NCBI GenBank assembly: GCA_964517495.1
Contig: CAZFER010000061.1
Span: 1 to 38,153 of the forward strand
From: CAZFER01 sp964517495
Lineage (GTDB): Bacteria > Hinthialibacterota > Hinthialibacteria > Hinthialibacterales > Hinthialibacteraceae
Length of the DNA: 38,153 nt
Direction: 5' to 3'
The translations under genes and the position numbers were made by a program. The notes under the pieces were generated by a model, which worked only from the letters and a program-made list of their open reading frames with translations, had not been told where the DNA came from and searched no databases. This document shows positions 24,243 to 33,900 of this stretch, in pieces; within the stretch, counting starts at the first letter, position 1, and every line of letters starts with the position of its first letter.

Positions 24243-25712
24243 TTACTGCACTATCATCCAATAATCAATGGCTGATCCCGTCACGCCTTGTGAACCGAGA
24301 TATGTTCCATCCACACCAGCCGTGGCTACAGGAGAGCCTTCGCTTAAATGGAAATCACCGTTTTCAGGATCCACATATTGGGGATCGAGATTCAAAATAT
24401 TACTTGTCGTTGTGAAATCGGTATCATCACCAAATTGTGAACCTTCAGTAAAGATATCGCAATATTCGATGGTGAATTCAGAGAAAGCGCCAGCATTATT
24501 AATAACTCCATCAAAATCAACGACTATACTGTTGGTCATGTTCAAGGTAATCACATCTTCAGGGCTATCCGTTGTTGCCACACCAATTCCACCAAAAGAT
24601 TGATATAGATCGCAATGGTCAAACGTAGCAGTCGTACTGCGTCCATCTTCAGTCGCGAAGAACATATTGGCGCCAGCACTATTGCGAATAATGCAATTGT
24701 TTACAATCAATTCGCCACATTCCATGCGGATTCCGTAATTATCAATATCAACTCCATTATTAGCAATTTCACAATTCTCCAAAGTGACTTTTGGTAATCC
24801 TTGGGGATCGTCGTCCTCCAACTCACTATCATCCAATTCGATACCATGTCCATCATTGTTTATGATTTGACAATTAACGATGGTCATCTCGTCATCACCT
24901 GTACTAATCCCGCTTCCAAGATTATCGTGAATATTACAATCTTCAACTTGAAGATTACCGCTATCGATCTCAATCCCGTTTCCGTTACCAGTAAATTCAC
25001 AATTCCGAACAACCGACTCGGGGGATGGCGCGGGAACCCCCAGATCCAACGGTAAATTAGCGGAGGCGAATGCAAAAGGCCAACCAGTGAAAGTACAATT
25101 TTCGACAGTTAAGTTATTCGCCACGGCTGGCTGCCCTTGGGATAGACTAACGATATCCATGGGTGTAACGGCCATGCCGACGAAATCACCGGCAGTTTCA
25201 GGCCCGGGACCGATAAATTCACAATTTCTAATCGACACATCAGAACTAATAATAGTAAGAGATATACTCACATTAAGGGTATTGACCTCAGTGTTTTCTT
25301 GAATAATAGTCAATCCGTCCAAAACCACTCCATTACCGTAAACAAAGAAACCGAGTTTGTCGGTAGGACCAAAATCAGCGCCCAACGGGACTAGAGAACC
25401 AGTTCGGTTGCCCGTGTTGGTAAGAGCAATTTCGACGGTCTCACCTTCGGCAGCCTGAACAGTAATATTGTCCTTGCGCGTTGGGGGCATGTTGATATGA
25501 CCGATATTGGGATCTTCATTGTACCGGCCTCCATGTATGAAGACGGTATCACCCGGTGCGGCGGCATCCAGGGCCGCTTGAATGGTGGTATGATCACCAC
25601 TTCCATCCTGATTAACCGTAATGGTTGCAGCCTTTACATGAGAGACACTCAAAATTACCAGGGCTCCAGCTAAAAGAAACTTGCTCATGTGTTTGAAAAT
25701 CATGTTTTTCAT
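24243..25712 (-). CDS. Secreted right-handed parallel beta-helix repeat protein
   Basis: The 489-residue protein begins with a signal peptide (MKNMIFKHMSKFLLAGALV and onwards to about residue 28). It continues with the ITVNQDGSGDHTTIQAALDA start typical of pectate-lyase-like beta-helix proteins. Repeated turns follow through the body, such as SIRNCEFIG, TVENCTFTG, VVRNCEFTGNGNG, VEDCNIHDN, IVNCQIINNDGHGIELDD and LENCEIANNG, each about 22 residues. The end contains the DPQYVDPENGDFHLSEGSP signature common in secreted candidate-phylum proteins. The ribosome site AGGTGGGA supports the ATG at 25712. It could bind or cleave polysaccharide, but no catalytic residues can be assigned. Confidence 0.85.
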   Translation of the reverse strand: MKNMIFKHMSKFLLAGALVILSVSHVKAATITVNQDGSGDHTTIQAALDAAAPGDTVFIHGGRYNEDPNIGHINMPPTRKDNITVQAAEGETVEIALTNTGNRTGSLVPLGADFGPTDKLGFFVYGNGVVLDGLTIIQENTEVNTLNVSISLTIISSDVSIRNCEFIGPGPETAGDFVGMAVTPMDIVSLSQGQPAVANNLTVENCTFTGWPFAFASANLPLDLGVPAPSPESVVRNCEFTGNGNGIEIDSGNLQVEDCNIHDNLGSGISTGDDEMTIVNCQIINNDGHGIELDDSELEDDDPQGLPKVTLENCEIANNGVDIDNYGIRMECGELIVNNCIIRNSAGANMFFATEDGRSTTATFDHCDLYQSFGGIGVATTDSPEDVITLNMTNSIVVDFDGVINNAGAFSEFTIEYCDIFTEGSQFGDDTDFTTTSNILNLDPQYVDPENGDFHLSEGSPVATAGVDGTYLGSQGVTGSAIDYWMIVQ

Positions 25713-25892
25713 TACTTTCCCACCTTTTCGTTTCCTTGATTTGTTTTTCCAACTTTTATATAAAACACACCTAACGTAAGCATTCTCATATATTAATGAT
25801 TCAAAGTCAATAGTATGTTAATAATGGCTTGGTTGTCCTGGTATGGGTGCTATACTCATTTCAGAACTAAAGGGTGATAAGGAATAACAACA

Positions 25893-26180
25893 ATGAAACA
25901 TCCAAAACGGCATGTCGATTTTATTTGCCCCTTTCAGGAAAATAATACCATGTGCTCTGAAGTGATGTCGCCCATGCGGCAGGAGCCAAGCAATCGGGAA
26001 AAGAAGTTATTCACGCTGATGGGCTTGGATTTCGCTCCCACAAAGAATGCATGTCCACATTGTAGTGTTTTCCTTCAAAAATGGAAACAAAATGTGGGGC
26101 TATGGGGCCATATCAAATACTTATTCATGTGGTTGTTCAGCAAAAAAATACGATCACCCCAGCCTCAAAACACCTTGTGA
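25893..26180 (+). CDS. Small cysteine-rich protein upstream of mutS2, unknown
   Basis: The 95-residue protein is not recognised. It has Cys12 and Cys21, then Cys54 and Cys57 in ACPHCSVFL, a spacing that could bind one zinc as a small treble-clef or ribbon. A basic, aromatic C-terminal segment (WGHIKYLFMWLFSKKIR) could touch the membrane. AGGA precedes the ATG by about nine bases. The stop lies 16 bases before the mutS2 start, so the two are likely co-transcribed. The role, and even coding status, is not certain. Confidence 0.55.
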   Translation: MKHPKRHVDFICPFQENNTMCSEVMSPMRQEPSNREKKLFTLMGLDFAPTKNACPHCSVFLQKWKQNVGLWGHIKYLFMWLFSKKIRSPQPQNTL

Positions 26181-26196
26181 ATGTTTATTCTTACTT

Positions 26197-28632
26197 ATGG
26201 ATGCTCATGCAATCCAGGTTCTGGAATTTGAAAAAGTCAAGGAATTGATTCAACGGTTTGTGGCCTCCCCTCCAGGGCGCGAAGCGGTAGCTGAACTGCA
26301 CCCATTAACATATATTGAATCGATTCGTTTTGCCCATGAAGAGACTAATGAAATGATTCTCTTATGCCAGGCAAAACAGGAACCACCTTTGGATGGCATC
26401 TATGATGTTCGTGAACCATTGAATCAATGCTCAATCGATGGTGCTGTGCTGGATCCGGCGGATATTATCCTGATTGGTGAAACCGTAATCGCCGCCCGGC
26501 GTATTCGGCATGCTCTTAAAAAGACCACCGTTCAAGCTCCACATATTAAGCGACTGGGCGACCGCTTAACTCCCAACCCAGAAATTGAAAAAGCCCTGGA
26601 ACGGGTATTTGATGAACAAAAGAATATCCGCGATTCCGCCTCCCACCCTCTTTCCCGCATCCGGAAATCCATCCGCCAGACTCGGGATCAAATTGTGCGC
26701 CGTTTGGAACGCCTGATTCGTGGGCGCTGGAGAGCCTATCTGCAAGAAAATTACTATACCCACCGAGAGGGACGTTATGTACTACCCGTGGATGCGAATT
26801 ACCAAAATAAGATCAACGGGATTATCCATGACCGTTCCTCAACTGGAACCACCGTTTATATGGAACCCATGGATATCGTTGAAGATGGGAACCGGTTAAA
26901 AGACCTTTATCGCAGTGAAGAGATTGAAATTCGAAAGATTTTACGGGAACTGACAGCCCTAATTGCGGATTTTCTCCCGGATTTGATGCAAAATTTGGAA
27001 ATCTTCCGCCAATTGGATTTACTAAGCGCCAAAGCCCGGTTTGCTATATATTATGACTTGAACAAACCCGTCATTCGCGATGATGCCACTTTACTGCTTA
27101 AAAATGCCCGCCATCCATTGCTATTGGCCAAACATGGGAAAGATTCAATCGTTCCCCTTAATTTCGAACTTCCAGACAATGTACGTGGATTGGTGATAAC
27201 CGGGCCTAACACAGGTGGAAAAACAGTCGTGTTAAAAACGGTTGGATTGCTGGTATTAATGGTACAAAGCGGGATTCCTGTATCTACTGATCCTACGAGC
27301 GAGTTCCCGGTTTTTCAATCCATCTGGGCTGATATCGGCGATGAACAAAGCTTGGAACAAAGCCTGTCCACTTTTTCTTCCCATATGAATAACATCCGCT
27401 ATGTACTTGAAAATGCCGATGCCCATTCACTTGTCCTTCTGGATGAATTAGGTTCAGGAACCGATCCTGTCGAAGGCGGTGCGCTTTCCTGTTCCATTCT
27501 TGAAAGGCTTTATGAGTTAGGGGGGACGTTTTTGGTGACCACCCATTTACAGGATTTAAAACTATATTCCTATCAAACCGAAGGCATTATCAATGGGGCG
27601 ATGGAATTTGACCTTAAAACCCTTGAGCCCACCTATGAATTTTCGATCGGCCTTCCCGGGCAAAGTAATGCCATTCAAATTGCCAATCGTTTGGGGCTTC
27701 CTCCTTCAGTTATTCACCAGGCTCGTGAACGGTTACAAAAATCAGGTGAATCTCCGGATGAATTGCTAATCAAACTAGGTCAGGAACTGAGAAACGCCCA
27801 ATCCTTGCGATATAGAGGGGAACAAGAACTTTCCAAAGCACAAAACATTAAAAAGGATAGTGAAGAACGCCTGGCCAAAGCCAAACGGGAAGCAAAAGAG
27901 ATCATCACCCGGGCGGAACGCAATGCACAAAATCTAATTCATGAGTTGGAGCGAAAAGTCAAAGCACTGGAAGAGAGTGAAAAAGCCTTTAAAAAGGAAT
28001 GGCAGGAAAAGCTGGCATCTATCATTGAACCAGAAAAACCCCCAGGCCACTCATCCAGTTCAACCCTGGCTTCGCTAAAAAAAGAACTGAGCCAAGCCAA
28101 AAAAGAGATGGACCAGGCACGTCCCAAGCAGCTTGAAGAGTTCGCAGAACGCCGGGATTGGCAATGGGATCAGCTGAAACCCGGTGTGCTTGTTCGAGTC
28201 GCAGGTTTTTCTCAACCCGGCGAAATTACCCGAGTCGCCAAAGAGAAAAATGAGGTTGAAGCAGTCATCAGTTCGATGAAATTACGCCTTAAAACAGACC
28301 GTATTCATGCTGTTTTATCTCCAAAGCCCCAAAGACCCAAACTGATTCAATCGGATATTTCCGTCGACCGCCCTGAATCGATTAGCCGCCAGGTTGATGT
28401 ACACGGAATGACAGTGGATGAGATGACACCTGTGCTGGAACAGTATATTGATCGGGCATTTTTGGCGGGTTTATCCTCTGCCATCGTGATTCATGGACAT
28501 GGTATGGGAATTCTAAGGCGTGCGGTGCGTAAGTTATTGACAGAAAATCCAGTGGTAGCCAATGTACGCAATGGCACGGAATTCGAAGGCGGTTCAGGCG
28601 TTACTATCGCCGAATTTCGCAGAATGGGATAA
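26197..28632 (+). CDS. mutS2: Endonuclease MutS2 / ribosome-collision factor
   Basis: MutS2 suppresses recombination in some bacteria and in others (RqcU) splits collided ribosomes. The ATG at 26197 starts the conserved MDAHAIQVLEFEKVKE; upstream residues in the same frame are unlike the family. The 811-residue product has a helical core and clamp, Walker A GPNTGGKT near residue 335, STFSSHMNNI, Walker B LVLLDELGSGTDP and TTHLQDLK. A long coiled region (about 520-640) follows, then a KOW-like region (GVLVRVAGFSQPGEI). The C-terminal Smr domain has DVHGM and HGHGMGILRRAVR. All domains look intact. The start has a weak ribosome site. Confidence 0.95.
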   Translation: MDAHAIQVLEFEKVKELIQRFVASPPGREAVAELHPLTYIESIRFAHEETNEMILLCQAKQEPPLDGIYDVREPLNQCSIDGAVLDPADIILIGETVIAARRIRHALKKTTVQAPHIKRLGDRLTPNPEIEKALERVFDEQKNIRDSASHPLSRIRKSIRQTRDQIVRRLERLIRGRWRAYLQENYYTHREGRYVLPVDANYQNKINGIIHDRSSTGTTVYMEPMDIVEDGNRLKDLYRSEEIEIRKILRELTALIADFLPDLMQNLEIFRQLDLLSAKARFAIYYDLNKPVIRDDATLLLKNARHPLLLAKHGKDSIVPLNFELPDNVRGLVITGPNTGGKTVVLKTVGLLVLMVQSGIPVSTDPTSEFPVFQSIWADIGDEQSLEQSLSTFSSHMNNIRYVLENADAHSLVLLDELGSGTDPVEGGALSCSILERLYELGGTFLVTTHLQDLKLYSYQTEGIINGAMEFDLKTLEPTYEFSIGLPGQSNAIQIANRLGLPPSVIHQARERLQKSGESPDELLIKLGQELRNAQSLRYRGEQELSKAQNIKKDSEERLAKAKREAKEIITRAERNAQNLIHELERKVKALEESEKAFKKEWQEKLASIIEPEKPPGHSSSSTLASLKKELSQAKKEMDQARPKQLEEFAERRDWQWDQLKPGVLVRVAGFSQPGEITRVAKEKNEVEAVISSMKLRLKTDRIHAVLSPKPQRPKLIQSDISVDRPESISRQVDVHGMTVDEMTPVLEQYIDRAFLAGLSSAIVIHGHGMGILRRAVRKLLTENPVVANVRNGTEFEGGSGVTIAEFRRMG

Positions 28633-28738
28633 TAGAGCAAAAGATACAAAGAGATGAAATCCTTAAAATAAAAAGAGATTACAATACAATATATATTTGC
28701 ATATCATTTCAAAAAGTATATTTTGCTCGAAAGGAAGT

Positions 28739-29338
28739 ATGGTTTTGCCTTATACGATGAATAAACAACGATCTCGCTCGACGACGATTCTGGCGATCCG
28801 TAAAGGTGAAGAGGTGGTCATTGCAGGTGATGGGCAAGTCACCCTCGGTGAGACCATCATGAAACAATCCGCCAAAAAAATCCGCACCATGTATGATGAT
28901 GAAATTCTGGCAGGATTTGCCGGAACTTCGGCGGATGCCTTTACCTTGTTTGAAAAATTCGAAGCCAAATTGGATGAATATAACGGAAATATTACCCGTT
29001 CCGCCGTGGAACTAGCAAAAGAATGGCGCACCGATAAAATGCTCCGCCACCTGGAAGCACTTTTGATCGTATGTGATAAAGAACGAACCTTGTTGATTTC
29101 CGGTACCGGTGATGTGATTGAGCCGGATGATGGTGTCATTTCCATCGGATCGGGTGGCCCATATGCTCAGGCTGCCGCCAAAGCGCTTCTTAACTTTACA
29201 GATCTCCCCCTTATCACCATTGCCGAAGAAGCGATGAAATTGGCAGCTGATATCTGTGTATACACGAACGATAAAATCACCATAGAATCCTTACCCAAGT
29301 CAAAATCAGACGAACACGGAAATAAAGAAAAAAGATAA
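28739..29338 (+). CDS. hslV: HslV, proteolytic subunit of the HslUV ATP-dependent protease
   Basis: HslV is the peptidase core of the HslUV (ClpQY) complex in the cytoplasm. The 199-residue protein carries STTILAIRKGEEVVIAGDGQ, where the first Thr of TTIL would be the catalytic N-terminal residue. It is preceded by an extension of 14 residues from the ATG at 28739, or 8 from the one at 28757, which would have to be removed, unlike the single Met in most proteobacteria. AAGGA just upstream supports 28739. The remaining signals, SAKKIRTMYDDEILAGFAG and SIGSGGPYAQAAA, are intact. hslU follows after 19 bases. Confidence 0.95.
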   Translation: MVLPYTMNKQRSRSTTILAIRKGEEVVIAGDGQVTLGETIMKQSAKKIRTMYDDEILAGFAGTSADAFTLFEKFEAKLDEYNGNITRSAVELAKEWRTDKMLRHLEALLIVCDKERTLLISGTGDVIEPDDGVISIGSGGPYAQAAAKALLNFTDLPLITIAEEAMKLAADICVYTNDKITIESLPKSKSDEHGNKEKR

Positions 29339-29357
29339 AGGCTTCAAAAGGAGACGA

Positions 29358-30773
29358 ATGAATACCCAAACGCTAACGACCGATTCAATCATTAAAGATC
29401 AATCCTTGCTTCAAGGATTAACGCCTCAAGAAATTGTCCAAGAATTAAACAAATATATCATCGGACAGGATAGTGCTAAAAAATCTGTTGCAATCGCCCT
29501 GCGAAACCGCATGCGCCGCCGGGCGCTTGATCCGGATATGCAGGAAGATGTGTATCCAAAAAATATCATCATGATTGGCCCCACCGGTGTAGGGAAAACA
29601 GAAATCGCCCGCCGCCTGGCCCGATTGGTGGATGCCCCTTTCGTCAAAGTGGAAGCATCCAAATTCACGGAAGTGGGTTATGTAGGACGTGATGTTGAAT
29701 CCATCATTCGGGATTTGGTGGAAATTTCGGTCAATCACCAAAAAGCAAAAAAAATCGAAGACTGTAAACTAGCCGCGGAAAAAGCGGCAGAAGACCGCAT
29801 ACTTGATCTGCTGGTTCCTCCCAATTATGCCCGTGCCTATCGGGAACAAGAATCGTCGACGGAAGATGAACAAAATCAAATTCAACGAATGGAAATAACC
29901 CGAGAGCGTTTTCGTGAAATGCTGCAAGCCGGCAAACTGGAAGATCGGCTGATTGAGCCAGAAATCGACGAACGGGCCAGTAATGTGGTGGTTGGCGTTC
30001 CTCCAGGAGCCGGATTCGAGGAAATGGGTATCGACCTGAAGGATATGATTGAAAAAATGATGCCCTCTCGTAAAAAACGCAAGAAAATGAAAGTATCACA
30101 GGCGCGTCCTCTCTTGATTCAAGAAGAAGCTGACCGCCTTGTGGATATGGATCAAATCGTGAAAGATGCCATTGAACGCGTTGAACAAGCCGGCATCGTT
30201 TTTCTTGATGAGATCGACAAGGTTGTTGGCCGAGAGGGTGGAAGCGGACCGGATGTATCACGGTCGGGGGTTCAGCGGGATATTCTCCCACTGGTTGAAG
30301 GAGCGACGGTGTTCACGAAATATGGGATGGTTCGCACTGATCATGTCCTGTTTATTGCCGCTGGGGCTTTTCATGGTTCAAGCCCTTCAGATTTAATTCC
30401 AGAACTCCAGGGACGTTTTCCTATCCGGGTTGAATTGGAGGATTTGGATGAGGATGACTTTAAACGTATCCTGCTCGAACCCAAAAATTCCCTGCTTCGC
30501 CAATATGCCGCCCTGCTTACCACCGAAGGTGTGGTGATCGAATTTAAGGATGATAGTATCAATGAAATTGCCCGTTTTGCGGCCCATATCAATCAGGAAA
30601 CCGAAAACATCGGTGCACGCCGATTACATACCATTATGGAAACTTTATTGGAGGATATTTCCTTTGAGGCCTCCGAGAAGGCAGGGGAAACGATCGTAAT
30701 TGATGCCAATATGGTCAAAGAAAAATTAGGTGACATTGTCGAGGATGCCGATCTATCACGTTATATTTTATGA
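29358..30773 (+). CDS. hslU: HslU, ATPase subunit of the HslUV protease
   Basis: HslU is the AAA+ unfoldase that feeds HslV. The 471-residue product has Walker A GPTGVGKT (residues 74-81), the substrate-gripping pore motif GYVG (107-110) and Walker B GIVFLDEIDKV (about 279-289). The intermediate domain spans roughly 115-250, and an arginine-finger region sits at ELQGRFPIRVEL. The final SRYIL is the C-terminal tail that inserts into HslV and opens it. The ribosome site AAGGAG precedes the ATG well. A strong terminator follows 30 bases after the stop, so mutS2-hslV-hslU may form one transcription unit. Confidence 0.96.
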   Translation: MNTQTLTTDSIIKDQSLLQGLTPQEIVQELNKYIIGQDSAKKSVAIALRNRMRRRALDPDMQEDVYPKNIIMIGPTGVGKTEIARRLARLVDAPFVKVEASKFTEVGYVGRDVESIIRDLVEISVNHQKAKKIEDCKLAAEKAAEDRILDLLVPPNYARAYREQESSTEDEQNQIQRMEITRERFREMLQAGKLEDRLIEPEIDERASNVVVGVPPGAGFEEMGIDLKDMIEKMMPSRKKRKKMKVSQARPLLIQEEADRLVDMDQIVKDAIERVEQAGIVFLDEIDKVVGREGGSGPDVSRSGVQRDILPLVEGATVFTKYGMVRTDHVLFIAAGAFHGSSPSDLIPELQGRFPIRVELEDLDEDDFKRILLEPKNSLLRQYAALLTTEGVVIEFKDDSINEIARFAAHINQETENIGARRLHTIMETLLEDISFEASEKAGETIVIDANMVKEKLGDIVEDADLSRYIL

Positions 30774-30802
30774 TGACAGAATTCACCCTGGAATTAGAGG
30801 GA

Positions 30803-30834
30803 AAAGAGCGGTAAGAATAAACCGCTCTTTTTTT
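30803..30834 (+). terminator. Strong intrinsic terminator after hslU
   Basis: AAAGAGCGGT (30803-30812) and ACCGCTCTTT (30821-30830) form a perfect 10-bp stem with an eight-base loop, followed by an unbroken T-run. This is the clearest rho-independent terminator in the window. Confidence 0.9.
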
Positions 30835-30973
30835 ATACAAGCACTCAATGTATGGTCATAGCCCGATAAGACAAGGTCTGTTATTCTAGTATCTGTTATT
30901 GAATAATAAAACAATTCATACTGGATTGAAGAAAAAATTGTAAGTGGTCAACCAAAGGCAAAATGATTCATTC

Positions 30974-33900
30974 ATGATGAAATTTAAAACATTCTTCCAA
31001 CGTGAATATATTATATTCTCCCTCATTTTGATTTCGTCGATTCTCCTCTTTTGGTGGCGCGTCTGGATACCTTCCCCCGCTGATCGAATGCACTTCAGTG
31101 ATGATATTTTGATAAAGGACTATCCCACCCGCTTGGGACTATTCCGCATTCTTCTTTCCGGACATCTTCCATTATGGGATCCCTATCAATTTGGCGGCTG
31201 GCCTGGTCTTGCCAATTGCGAAACGGGATTTTTTTATCCTCCCAATTGGCTAATGATTCCCTTTATCAGTTCCCCTGTAGCCGCTTTTCAAGCAACCCAA
31301 TGGATAGTGCTTCTTCATTTTTTTATAGCGGGATTGGGGATGTATCAATTTACTCGCTTTCACGGTTTATCCCCCTATGCCTCGGCATTCGCTGCCTTTA
31401 CATTCACGTTCTGTGGTTTTCATTGCGCCCACAAAAAACACACCAATATGCTATTTGCCTTGGTGTGGCTACCGTGGATCTTTTTATTCGCTGAACGATG
31501 GCTGCGTAACCAATCGGTGCGTAACTTTATCAAGTTGGTTTTCCTTTTGGCTTTGGCTTATTCGGCGGGGCATCCCCAGGCTTCATTTTATCTTACCCTT
31601 TTGCTTGGCTTTCGCATGATGTGGGGCGGGGAAAAAACAACCTATCAAGCATGGATTAAACGTATATCTATCATTGTATTACTCGTTTTCCTTGCCTTCG
31701 GATTAACCGCCATTCAATGGCTTCCCACCTTGGAATTGATTCAGCAGGGAGAACGCGCCGGTAGCCAAACAGCCTATCAACGAAGTTCTGAATTTTCCAT
31801 GCCGCTCTATGAACTGTTGGATGTACTTCTTCCCGACGTCTTCCAATTTTGGGGACAAGTGGAAGTCTATTATTGGGGTATAGTGCCTTTTTTATTACTG
31901 CTGTTTTATCTCTCTTTCTTCCGCTTTACCGGTATAGATCGCTTTTATACAATTTTAGGGATCATCACCCTCCTGTTTGCCTTGGGGGAACACTTTTTTG
32001 TGTATGATCTATCCTATCTACTGATTCCCGGAACAGCATGGGTGCGTGCCCCCAGCCGATGGATTTACTTCACCGGTTTTGTAGTTGCCTTTTTGGCGGC
32101 TCGTGGATTGGATACGTTTCAGCGGCAATCTTCGGGTGATGTGGAAAGACACCTTACATCGTTTTATCAAAAATCATTATATATATTGGGTTTTTTCCTG
32201 GTTCTCCTCGTTTTGCTGGTCATCAAAATGCACGCCTCCTCATTTCTGCATGCCTTTCAGGCAATGGCCGCTGACCAACCCCCCAATCCTCAATATTTGG
32301 AGGAGTGGCGGCGATTACTGAAAGCCATTTTTTTACTGATATTTTTTGTGGGAAGTTTTTACTTTTTGATTCGCCTTGCCTGGCTGCAAAAAATTTCATT
32401 TTATGCATTGGCATGTATTCTGATTTCTCTGACATTTATCGATCTGGCTACCCACTATCATCGAATCGATTTGAAGGAGGGGCCAGGAGGATATGAAGTT
32501 GATCGTGAAATAAAAAAAATAATTGACTCACCGTGGAATTTCCGAACCAAAGTCTTTTTTGAAGGTGGAGGTCACCGCGAACTATATCACGGCTCAGCAC
32601 AGGATTTTCGTGAATTGGATGGTCAATCTCCCTTAACGCCCAGGCTTAATCTCGATGTTCGTGAAGATACGGCCTTAACCATTCCCACCAAACCCAATTT
32701 GGAATTATTCAAACTGTTCGGTGTGGGAATGATCCTCTCTGACGTTGGGAATCTTCTCCCTGTAGAATCCTTCAATCAAAAAACAGAACGATTGTATGAA
32801 TTTAAACATACCCCCGTTCGCTCCCGCTTGTTTTACGATTGGCTGGAAGTTGAAAACGAAACTCAACGTCAATTGCTATCCATTCAAGCCTTCCCTCATG
32901 ACTCACTGGCATTTATCGTACCTCAGGAGGAAGAACATCCTGTAAAAAGAAAAGCTGATAAACAATTGTTTCCCAAGCCATTTTTGCTAGCCAGTTGCTC
33001 GGCTCAATCGGTTCAACCCAACGCACACTTGATTATTGATGGGATCGACCATTTCGAACGAGCAGGTGAGGGAAAAGGGTATTATATCGCCGTGGCTGAT
33101 TCAACAAGTGGGAAAGTGGAAAAAGCGGCCAGTTTTAATTTGATGTTGAGTTTGAATGATCCCACCTATGCGGAACATAAACGAATGATGGATTTCGTGG
33201 CGAATATCCCAGAAGGGAAAACGGTATTCGCCGCCATTAGCGATAATGCGACCAATATGTTAATGCCCGAAGGATTGGCGGCGTTACGAGCCATCGGGGC
33301 TTCAGTCGATTTACGCAGCCGATACCAGTATGCCCATGCCATCGTGGGGAAAAAAGGAGCACCGATTGGTTCAGCCCTGGAGATTATTTCACCCACTGAA
33401 GCATTAGCCATCCAAACGAGAGATCATATATTCACTCATGGTGTGATTGCCGATAAACCGAACTATCAATTTATAAGTTCAGCCCAATACACGGATGAAT
33501 GGATACGCCTTTTTGACCGATTGCATCATGAGCGGCTTCCTGCCCGCCCCCTATTGGATTCAAGCACGGATCGATTATATTTCCCACATCCCATACGTGT
33601 CTATTCAGCTCCCAAAGGTGAATCCGTAAAGGATCGTGCGAGCATTATCGTGGGAGGTCAGGATATCTCTCCCAATCAAGTCGGTTATAACCTGGTCGTT
33701 CTTGAACCACAGACCTTTGAGGTGGAACATCGCGAATCGTTTAATTTATTGGCGGATTATATTGCCACCGCCACCACAGGCTTTCGTGATCCACCTGTCG
33801 AAAACCAACGCATGCAATCCCTCATCAAATCAGTGACCGATGGGCATGTCATCGTGGGAGCCATTCGGGATGAAGCGATTGACCTTCTCCATCCAAAAAC

